Assembly (NCBI GenBank): GCA_025061935.1
Contig: JANWZY010000098.1
Span: 1-10,115, forward strand
Length of the DNA: 10,115 bases
Source of the DNA: Verrucomicrobiia bacterium
GTDB taxonomy: Bacteria; Verrucomicrobiota; Verrucomicrobiia; Limisphaerales; DTLC01
Reading direction: 5' to 3'
A program made the translations under genes and the position numbers. This document shows positions 1 through 5,428 of the stretch, one piece after another (positions within the stretch are counted from its first letter, which is position 1; each line of letters begins with the position of its first letter). The notes beneath the pieces were generated by a model. That model saw only the letters and a list, made by a program, of their open reading frames with translations, was not told the origin of the DNA and did not search any database.

Positions 1-201
1 CTGCGGCGCAATGTTAGTCGCGCTTACCTCTCTGTCAATATACTTCTGCATATCCAATGCCAAACAAGGAAAAAATTCGCCGGTCACGCAGCGGTGTTTA
101 GCTTGGGTGCATGCACTGGGGCAAACGGGTAAGTTTTTTGGGCTCAGCAGTTTACGTTTGGCCGGGAACGATCCGTGTCCTGTATAGCCGAATGGTTCGG
201 A
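1..201. other. Unassigned left edge, possible gene tail
   Basis: No recognisable gene. On the plus strand one frame is open from base 2 to a TAG at 185-187; its first ATG is at 11, giving 58 codons with a hydrophobic start (MLVALTSLSIYF) and no family I recognise. It could be the 3' end of a gene entering from the left, or chance. The stop falls directly before a small inverted repeat that also adjoins the stop of the minus-strand aminotransferase, which fits a convergent gene junction but does not prove it. The stretch looks less GC-rich than the genes to its right. Confidence 0.25.
188..200. terminator. Small hairpin between convergent stops
   Basis: CCGAA-TGG-TTCGG is a perfect 5-bp inverted repeat with a 3-base loop. 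It sits one base beyond the aminotransferase stop codon on the minus strand and directly after the TAG of a possible plus-strand reading frame. No T-run follows on either strand, so it is at best a weak or Rho-assisted terminator, or a coincidence. Confidence 0.25.
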
Positions 202-1290
202 TCATAGTTGGGCCATTGCTTTGTCTAGGGCCTCACAGAGTTGGGCTATGCTCGATTCGGTTTCGTCCCCCATGTTTGAGATCCTGAATGTGGTGCCTTT
301 GATTTTTCCGTAGCCGCCGTCGATTTGGTAGCCCTGTTCGCGGACCAACTTTTGGAATTTCGGCACGTCAATGACGCGGCCCCCGGGTTTGGCGCCGTTG
401 TTGATGCAGGTCAGTGTCACTGACTCGAACCCTTTTTCGGGGAAGAGCGTGAACCCGTGTTTTGCCGCCCAGTCACGGATCATCTGGTTCGTTTTGCGGT
501 GCCGGGCATATCGAGCTTCCAAACCTTCTGCAAAGATTTCCTCCAGCTTAGACGCCAGCGCGTACACGTGTCCGATGCTCGGGGTACTGGGCGTCATGTT
601 TTGCTCGGCGTTTTTTTGGAATTCGACGAAGTCGAAGTAGTAGCCGCGGTCTTTCATTGTGGCGGCTTTTTCCAAGGCCGCTTTCGAGCATACGAAGATG
701 GTCATGCCCGGGGGCAGCGCCAGTGCTTTCTGCGTGCCGGCCAGGACCACGTCCACGCCGAGCGCGTCGAACTCGACTTTAACCGCCGTAAGAGAGCTGA
801 CGCAGTCAACGATGAACATGACGTCCGGGTACTTTTTCTTCAGCGCGGCGAATTCCTCGAGTGGGCTCATCACGCCCGTGGAAGTTTCATTGTGTATGAA
901 CGTCACGGCGTCGAACCGGCCCGTAGCTAACATTTTGTCCACTGCCTCGGCGCGGATGGGCGAGCCCCACGGCACCTGCAGCGGTTCGGCTTCCTTGCCG
1001 CAGCGCTTCGACACATCGTGCCATTTGTCTGAGAAAGCGCCGCACATGCAGTTTAGGACGCGTTTGGCGACAAGGTTGCGGATGGCGCCTTCCATTACGC
1101 CCCATGCCGAGGAGGTGCTCAGGAAAACGAGCTGCTTGGTGTAAAGCAACTGTTGCAGTTTCGGCTGAATGCTCGCGTAAAGGTCTTTGAACGCCTGACT
1201 GCGGTGACCAATCATGGGCGAGCGAAACGCTTGGAGTGTCTTTTCGCTCACCTCGACCGGACCAGGGATGTGTAGTTTGACGTGCGCCAT
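202..1290 (-). CDS. Class V PLP-dependent aminotransferase (alanine-glyoxylate / serine-pyruvate family)
   Basis: A 362-residue cytosolic fold-type I aminotransferase of the class V family, which includes alanine-glyoxylate, serine-pyruvate and some phosphoserine aminotransferases. Seen in the sequence: an N-terminal IPGPVEVS motif with PMIGHR (residues 8-30), the STSSAWG cofactor loop (58-64), HNETSTG (133-139), the Asp162 that contacts the PLP ring nitrogen (IVDCVSS), the Schiff-base Lys188 in AGTQKAL, the TPSTPSI motif (233-239) and Arg336 in FRISNMG, the likely substrate-carboxylate arginine. Length is normal for the family. The frame continues upstream to a GTG at 1338, but the family begins close to MAHVKLHIPGP, so the ATG at 1290 is chosen; no Shine-Dalgarno is visible. 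It stands alone, divergent from the phosphoesterase gene. The amino donor and acceptor cannot be read from sequence; serine or glyoxylate metabolism is an inference. Confidence 0.93.
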   Translation of the reverse strand: MAHVKLHIPGPVEVSEKTLQAFRSPMIGHRSQAFKDLYASIQPKLQQLLYTKQLVFLSTSSAWGVMEGAIRNLVAKRVLNCMCGAFSDKWHDVSKRCGKEAEPLQVPWGSPIRAEAVDKMLATGRFDAVTFIHNETSTGVMSPLEEFAALKKKYPDVMFIVDCVSSLTAVKVEFDALGVDVVLAGTQKALALPPGMTIFVCSKAALEKAATMKDRGYYFDFVEFQKNAEQNMTPSTPSIGHVYALASKLEEIFAEGLEARYARHRKTNQMIRDWAAKHGFTLFPEKGFESVTLTCINNGAKPGGRVIDVPKFQKLVREQGYQIDGGYGKIKGTTFRISNMGDETESSIAQLCEALDKAMAQL

Positions 1291-1482
1291 ATCTGCTTTG
1301 CGCAGAAAATCCCAAAAGGCGCTGCTAAACGCAAGCACGAGTTTCCGCGCAGAAGGCCCAGGGGCAGGTAGCGCGCAATAAGGGGCATGGATCTTGGGCA
1401 GCTTCGGGTCTCAGCGCCGGCATCAACCCATGTAAGTTGAGGAACCCGGCCTTTTTGGTCTCCATGATCTGCACAGATCTCA

Positions 1483-1493
1483 GCCGACGGTTG
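1483..1493 (+). repeat. 11-bp direct repeat, copy 1
   Basis: GCCGACGGTTG, identical to the copy at 1596-1606 (113 bases apart). This copy lies inside a hairpin with CAGCC/GGCTG arms. It could be a binding site for a regulator of the divergent genes; function unknown. Confidence 0.4.
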
Positions 1494-1595
1494 GCTGTGG
1501 ACACTTTGCCTACGGCGCGGGTTTATCAGGGAACGGGTCGTTGGGGACTAATTCAGTCCGGGTAAGTCGAGCGTTTGTGGGTTTTGCCGTGACGG

Positions 1596-1606
1596 GCCGA
1601 CGGTTG
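1596..1606 (+). repeat. 11-bp direct repeat, copy 2
   Basis: Second copy of GCCGACGGTTG, ending 19 bases before the phosphoesterase ATG. The overlapping TTGCCGTG (1604-1611) also occurs at 1584-1591. This copy lacks the complementary arm that lets copy 1 fold. Confidence 0.4.
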
Positions 1607-1625
1607 CCGTGTATGCGTAATTGCC

Positions 1626-2600
1626 ATGCCCTGGGTTTACAAGTTGGCTGTGGTCAGCGACATTCATTACGCCAGTGCGGCTGAGCAAGCGCGCGGGCAC
1701 GGATTCGAATTTGCCGGGCTGCGGAATCCGGTAAAACGGGCCGCATTGAAGCTGTACCGGAACCTTGTCTGGATTCGGGACCCGCTGAGTCTGAATTACT
1801 TGCTGGACAAGTTCGTGGCTGCGGCAGGCTCAGCAGATTACGTGATTTGCTTGGGTGACCTTGCATGCGACTCGGCATTTCTCGGGTTGAGCGACGATGC
1901 GGCGTTCCAGAGCGTGCGCGAGTGTTTGGAGAAGCTTCGTACGCGTTTCGGCCCGAACGTATTTGCGGTGTTAGGCGACCACGACCTCGGCAAGATTAGT
2001 TTGGCGGGCGACCGCGGCGGCATGCGTCTGGCCAGTGTTGAGCGCGCCAGCTCGCTGGGGATAAACCCTTTTTGGCAGGTTGAACTTGGTAAGTACGTGC
2101 TAATCGGAGTGGCGTCTTCACTGTTGGCGCTGCCTCTGTTCGAGCCGGACCTGCTCGAGGCCGAGAAGGTGGGGTGGTTCGAATTGCGGCGCCAGCATGT
2201 GGCTCAAGTGGAAGAAGTTTTTGGTGGTTTGAGCGCGGGGCGCAAAGTGCTTTTGTTTTGCCACGACCCGAGTGCGCTACCGTTCTTGTGGCGGATAGAC
2301 GCTGTGCGGTCCAAGCTCGATATGGTCGAGTGCACTTTCGTCGGGCACTTGCACTCGGAGCTAGTGCTTTGGAAAAGCCGGCTGTTGGCTGGCATGCCCC
2401 GGATAAACTTTTTGGGGCATTCGGTGAAGCGTTTCAGCACCGCATTAAACGAGGCGCGGTTATGGCGCGAGTTTAACCTCCGGCTTTGTCCGGCACTGGC
2501 AGGGATCGAGCTATTGAAGGACGGCGGGTTCTACATGGTGGAACTTGATCCGGCGGCAGAAACACCTGCCAAGTTTAGTTTTCATCGCATCCCGCGGTAG
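1626..2600 (+). CDS. Calcineurin-like metallophosphoesterase
   Basis: A 324-residue protein with the ordered two-metal phosphoesterase motifs: Asp12-x-His14 (VVSDIHYA), Gly77-Asp78 (CLGDLACDS), Gly117-Asp-His-Asp120 (VLGDHDLG), His213 (LLFCHDPS) and Gly240-His-Leu-His243 (VGHLHSE). The family hydrolyses phosphomono- or diesters using a Mn/Fe/Zn pair. In the third motif the usual Asn of GNH is Asp118, a change at a metal/phosphate-contacting position. No signal peptide or membrane helix is evident, so it is probably cytosolic. The ATG at 1626 is the only good start: an in-frame TGA lies 36 bases upstream, and the DxH motif follows within 14 residues. No Shine-Dalgarno is seen. The substrate is unknown. 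A lipid A UDP-diacylglucosamine hydrolase role (LpxH/LpxG are in this fold) is conceivable because the organism makes lipid A, but nothing here shows it. It converges with the purine nucleoside phosphorylase gene over a 54-base gap. Confidence 0.88.
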   Translation: MPWVYKLAVVSDIHYASAAEQARGHGFEFAGLRNPVKRAALKLYRNLVWIRDPLSLNYLLDKFVAAAGSADYVICLGDLACDSAFLGLSDDAAFQSVRECLEKLRTRFGPNVFAVLGDHDLGKISLAGDRGGMRLASVERASSLGINPFWQVELGKYVLIGVASSLLALPLFEPDLLEAEKVGWFELRRQHVAQVEEVFGGLSAGRKVLLFCHDPSALPFLWRIDAVRSKLDMVECTFVGHLHSELVLWKSRLLAGMPRINFLGHSVKRFSTALNEARLWREFNLRLCPALAGIELLKDGGFYMVELDPAAETPAKFSFHRIPR

Positions 2601-2654
2601 GTTGCGCGGCTGAAATGGCTGGTGAAGATCCACGTAATTTTAGGGGCTAGTAGT

Positions 2655-3584
2655 TCATGCACGGTCCCTTTGCCCGCTTAGTTTTTCCGCCGAGTGATGG
2701 TACAGCCGCACGAAATTTGTCAGGAGTGCCGTCGCCGCTTGGCCAGCGGTTGCGGCCACGTCCAGCACGTGTTGATGTGAAACGGGGCTTTTTGTCTTGC
2801 CGGCGGCCAGGTTTGTAATGCACGAGACTGCGGCCACGCGCAGGCCGCATTGCTTTGCCACAATTACTTCCGGCACGGTACTCATCCCGACGGCGTCGGC
2901 GCCCAGGCGTGCAAAAGCCCTGATTTCGGCAGGCGTTTCGTAGCTTGGGCCGGAGACCGCGATGTAAACCCCCGACTTGAGTGTGACCTTGGCGGCCCTC
3001 GCCGCAGCCGACAGGAGCCTATTTAGCATCGCGTCGTAGGCACGGCTCAAGTCAACGAACTGGGTCAATCCTGGGTGGCATTGCCCGCGCAGTGGATTCG
3101 CGCCCATGAAATTTATGTGGTCCCGCACCAGCATGAAGTCGCCCACGCGCAACTTGGGGTTGATACCGCCGGCCGCGTTGGTCAGGAGCAGTGCCTTTAT
3201 CCCGAATGCTGCGAATACTCGGATCGGGAACGTTATGACATGCATTGCGAATCCCTCGTAGTAGTGGCTGCGCCCGGCCTGCACCAGCACAGGTTCACCT
3301 GCCAACCGCCCGATCAATACCGCTCCTGCATGACCTGCTACTGTCGGCTTTGGGAACCCGGCCAAAGCCTCGAACGGGATTTTGCACTCGACTTCGAGTG
3401 CTGACGCGACCTGGCCGAAACCGCTGCCCAACACGATGGCCAAGCTTGGCCGGAGACTGGTTCGGCGGCGGATTTGTTCCGCCACGCGTTTTGGGTCGGG
3501 CAACCGAGTCTCGGCTCGTATCGGTTCCGAGCTGTATTGCTGCGCGCATGTAGTTCTGTTGGTGTTTGGTTCCCTTGATACCAT
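2655..3584 (-). CDS. punA: Purine nucleoside phosphorylase, trimeric PNP/MTAP family
   Basis: A 309-residue cytosolic enzyme that splits purine nucleosides with phosphate to give free base and (deoxy)ribose 1-phosphate (purine salvage). Visible family landmarks: phosphate loop VLGSGFG (Ser54), AGH (His85), RSHYYEG (Arg105, His107), LLTNAAGG (134-140), DHINFMGANPL (155-165), SGPSYETPAE with Tyr215 and Glu216, Met234 in VGMSTVPE, and Thr257-Asn258 in SCITNLAAG, then His270 (SHQHVL). Glu216 plus Asn258 match the 6-oxopurine (inosine/guanosine) type, not the methylthioadenosine phosphorylase type. The ATG start leaves about 20 residues more before the phosphate loop than the human enzyme has. That leader is polar and could be partly untranslated if the in-frame TTG (codon 28) or GTG (codon 34) is used; neither start has a Shine-Dalgarno. 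It is divergent from the moeB-like gene across 69 bases. Confidence 0.94.
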   Translation of the reverse strand: MVSREPNTNRTTCAQQYSSEPIRAETRLPDPKRVAEQIRRRTSLRPSLAIVLGSGFGQVASALEVECKIPFEALAGFPKPTVAGHAGAVLIGRLAGEPVLVQAGRSHYYEGFAMHVITFPIRVFAAFGIKALLLTNAAGGINPKLRVGDFMLVRDHINFMGANPLRGQCHPGLTQFVDLSRAYDAMLNRLLSAAARAAKVTLKSGVYIAVSGPSYETPAEIRAFARLGADAVGMSTVPEVIVAKQCGLRVAAVSCITNLAAGKTKSPVSHQHVLDVAATAGQAATALLTNFVRLYHHSAEKLSGQRDRA

Positions 3585-3653
3585 TTGCGATTCAAGTGGT
3601 CTCGGGGTTATTTTGAACTACAAGTTTTTGGTTTGATGGCTTTGTAGAAGTTT
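3585..3653. promoter_or_regulatory. Divergent promoter spacer
   Basis: This 69-base spacer between the start codons of the phosphorylase (minus) and the moeB-like gene (plus) is noticeably AT-rich for the window, as expected where two promoters sit back to back. TTGAAC at 3613-3618 is a plausible -35 for the plus gene, but no good -10 lies 16-18 bases downstream. I can support the location, not exact promoter boxes. Confidence 0.35.
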
Positions 3654-4802
3654 ATGGAGTTGTCCACAGACCAGTTACGCCGTTATGCGCGGCAGGTGAT
3701 ATTACCTGAACTTGGGTTGGCGGGGCAAAAGAAAATTTGTGCCGGCAGCGTGGTGTGTGTGGGTGCTGGCGGGCTTGGTTCGCCCGTGCTGATGTATCTG
3801 GCTGCTGCGGGTGTGGGCAAGCTCGGCATTGTTGACGCTGATGTGGTTGAGCTGCCGAATTTACAGCGGCAGGTGATTCACGATACAACCGACGTAGGCA
3901 GGCCCAAAACTGAGTCTGCACGAGAGAAACTGGAGCGGTTGAACCCGGACGTGCAAATAGTATCGCACCCGGTACGGCTCAATAGCGCGAACGCGCTGGA
4001 GATAATCAGCGGCTACGACGTTGTCGTGGATGCCACGGACAACCTGCCCACGCGTTACCTGCTGAATGATGCCTGCGTGATTTTGCAAAAACCTCTGGTA
4101 TATGGCGCGGTCTTTAGGTTCGAGGGGCAGGCGAGCGTGTTGGCGCCGCATTTGGGCGGGCCGTGTTATCGTTGCATCTTTCCCGAGCCCCCGCCACCGG
4201 AAGCTGTCCCGAGCTGTGCAGAGGCCGGCGTGTTGGGCGTGTTGCCGGGCGTGATAGGATGCATTCAGGCGTGTGAGGCGCTAAAACTGTTGATCGGGAG
4301 TGGTGAGTTGCTGCTGGGTCGGCTGTTGGTGTTCGATGCGCTTACGATGCGCGCGCGCGAGTTGCGGCTCCGGCGTGACCCGGCATGCCCGGCATGTGGT
4401 AAGCAGCGTAGCATCGAGCAGCTCGTTGATTACGAGCAATTTTGTGGTCTGCGCGCGAGCCAAGCGTCGTCGGGAGCGGATTCGTACGAAGTGAGCGTGC
4501 ACGAATTAAAGAGCGCGCTTATGAATCCGGGGTCGGGTATCACGGTGGTTGATATTCGCGAGCCGGCCGAGTACGCAATTTCGCACCTGCCCGGGACAAT
4601 TCACATACCGCTGGGTGAGTTGGCGCGGCGGGCGGGCGAGTTGAATCCGGCCCGGACCATTTACCTGTTGTGCAAGTCCGGTTCGAGGTCACTCAAGGCC
4701 GTAGCGCTGTTGAGATCACTCGGGTTTGTGCATGTAAAGAGCGTCCGTGGCGGGCTTGACGCTTGGAGAGCTGAAATAGATCCACGTTTGCCTTCGTACT
4801 GA
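3654..4802 (+). CDS. moeB: MoeB/ThiF-type sulfur-carrier adenylyltransferase with C-terminal rhodanese domain
   Basis: A 382-residue fusion of the MoeZ/MOCS3 kind. Residues 1-250 form the E1-like adenylyltransferase: Arg13 (YARQ), nucleotide loop GAGGLGSP (37-44), Arg72 (NLQRQ), Lys85 (GRPK), Asp129 (ATDN), the Zn cysteines Cys171/Cys174 (CYRC) and Cys245/Cys248 (CPAC), and the MoeB signature PSCAEAGVLGVLPG with the conserved Cys188. Residues 279-382 form a rhodanese domain with DIREPAEY (300-307) and the active loop CKSGSRS starting at Cys340. Known chemistry: the first domain adenylates the C-terminal glycine of a ubiquitin-like sulfur carrier (MoaD, ThiS or CysO types) and the rhodanese passes a persulfide sulfur to it, making a thiocarboxylate. 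No carrier protein gene is nearby, so the pathway (molybdopterin, thiamine, cysteine or tRNA thiolation) is undecided. Upstream only a weak GAAG precedes the ATG. Confidence 0.93.
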   Translation: MELSTDQLRRYARQVILPELGLAGQKKICAGSVVCVGAGGLGSPVLMYLAAAGVGKLGIVDADVVELPNLQRQVIHDTTDVGRPKTESAREKLERLNPDVQIVSHPVRLNSANALEIISGYDVVVDATDNLPTRYLLNDACVILQKPLVYGAVFRFEGQASVLAPHLGGPCYRCIFPEPPPPEAVPSCAEAGVLGVLPGVIGCIQACEALKLLIGSGELLLGRLLVFDALTMRARELRLRRDPACPACGKQRSIEQLVDYEQFCGLRASQASSGADSYEVSVHELKSALMNPGSGITVVDIREPAEYAISHLPGTIHIPLGELARRAGELNPARTIYLLCKSGSRSLKAVALLRSLGFVHVKSVRGGLDAWRAEIDPRLPSY

Positions 4803-4840
4803 GCGCGGGCGGGGCGGCATGCAGCGCGGTGAGCCGACTG

Positions 4841-4856
4841 GCCGCGTGGTCGCGGC
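4841..4856. terminator. Hairpin between convergent genes
   Basis: GCCGCG-TGGT-CGCGGC is a perfect 6-bp GC stem with a 4-base loop in the 87-base gap where the moeB-like gene (plus) and khpB (minus) converge. There is no T-run on either strand, so an intrinsic terminator is not demonstrated; a bidirectional Rho-assisted stop is possible. Confidence 0.4.
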
Positions 4857-4889
4857 GTGTGTCGGGGTGGGGTTGGGCTTGGTAACGCT

Positions 4890-5339
4890 TCAACGCCGCG
4901 GCCGGAGCAGGACGGCCTTTTTGTCGGTGCCTTCGACTTCGACGCTGTGCGTTTCGACGTCCGGGTCGTCCTTGAGTGCTTGGTGGACGATCCGCCTGTC
5001 GAACGCATTCATCGGTTCCAGCTCGATGACATCGCCCCAGCGCCGGACTCGTTCGGCGGCCTCTTTGGCTTTCTTGACGAGCGCTTCACGCGCACGTGCG
5101 CGGTACCCGGCTACGTCGAGGGTTACCTTCGGGAGGTTGGGGTCAAGTCTGTAAAGCATGCGGTTGACAATGTATTGGAGGTTCGCCAGCGTTTTGCCTT
5201 CGCGACCGATTAGCCTGCCGGCGTCCTCGGATTGGACGTCAAGCAGCACGCCTTCTTCGAGTTTGTGTTCTTCAACTTTGGCGTCGAATCCGAGCAATTG
5301 CAGGATTTTTTCGAGGATTTCTTTTGCTTGCGTTGCCAT
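4890..5339 (-). CDS. khpB: KhpB/Jag RNA-binding protein (KH-R3H)
   Basis: A 149-residue protein with two single-stranded nucleic-acid-binding domains. Residues about 30-75 are a KH domain with GRLIGREGKTL (41-51), holding the GREG loop. Residues about 88-149 are an R3H domain with the RxxxH core Arg115...His119 in EPMNAFDRRIVHQAL, ending in an LLRPRR tail. Orthologues (Jag, SpoIIIJ-associated protein) pair with KhpA and bind many RNAs, influencing cell size and envelope synthesis in firmicutes. The N-terminal Jag_N domain and long linker of those proteins are absent here: only about 30 residues precede the KH core, so this is the short form. It is the last gene of the minus-strand cluster, 85 bases after the yidC stop, a classic adjacency. 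The ATG is clear but has no Shine-Dalgarno. Confidence 0.93.
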   Translation of the reverse strand: MATQAKEILEKILQLLGFDAKVEEHKLEEGVLLDVQSEDAGRLIGREGKTLANLQYIVNRMLYRLDPNLPKVTLDVAGYRARAREALVKKAKEAAERVRRWGDVIELEPMNAFDRRIVHQALKDDPDVETHSVEVEGTDKKAVLLRPRR

Positions 5340-5344
5340 GGTAG

Positions 5345-5428
5345 TCAGGATGCTTGGGTTGATACTTTTGGGACTGGTTCATCTAGTGTACAGGCCAAAA
5401 CCGGTTTTGCGGGCCATGTCTGACTCAT
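5345..5428 (-). CDS. Possible 27-codon small ORF between yidC and khpB
   Basis: An ATG overlapping the yidC TGA (ATGA arrangement) opens a frame that runs to a TGA five bases before the khpB ATG, so it fills the gap almost exactly. The peptide begins MSQTWPAKPVLACTLDE and is otherwise polar with a proline-rich middle; no transmembrane segment or known family. It contains a 12-bp palindrome, AAAACCGGTTTT (5397-5408). A frame of this size is easily open by chance. Its arrangement suggests translational coupling from yidC to khpB, whether or not the peptide matters. Confidence 0.25.
   Translation of the reverse strand: MSQTWPAKPVLACTLDEPVPKVSTQAS

Larger units (their letters stand above)
1291..1625. 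other. Divergent intergenic region, 335 bases
   Basis: It separates two divergent genes, so it should hold a promoter for each, but no convincing -35/-10 pair stands out on either strand. Small inverted repeats are present: GATCT-GCAC-AGATC (1466-1479), CAGCC-GACGGTT-GGCTG (1481-1497) and GGACT-AATTC-AGTCC (1545-1559). An 11-bp direct repeat is listed separately. No tRNA-like fold and no coding potential resembling a known family was seen. For the phosphoesterase frame a TGA at 1590-1592 limits any upstream start. Confidence 0.5.

Noticed and set aside
1291..1338. GTG start adding 16 residues to the aminotransferase
   Set aside because: The family begins near MAHVKLHIPGP and the ATG at 1290 supplies exactly that; the extra residues show no motif.
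3659..3667. DnaA-box-like TTGTCCACA
   Set aside because: Single near-match inside the moeB-like coding sequence, no cluster of boxes and no AT-rich unwinding region, so no origin is supported despite the rpmH-rnpA neighbourhood.
5397..5408. AAAACCGGTTTT palindrome as a yidC terminator
   Set aside because: A gapless palindrome cannot form a stable hairpin of useful length, and the cluster continues into khpB.
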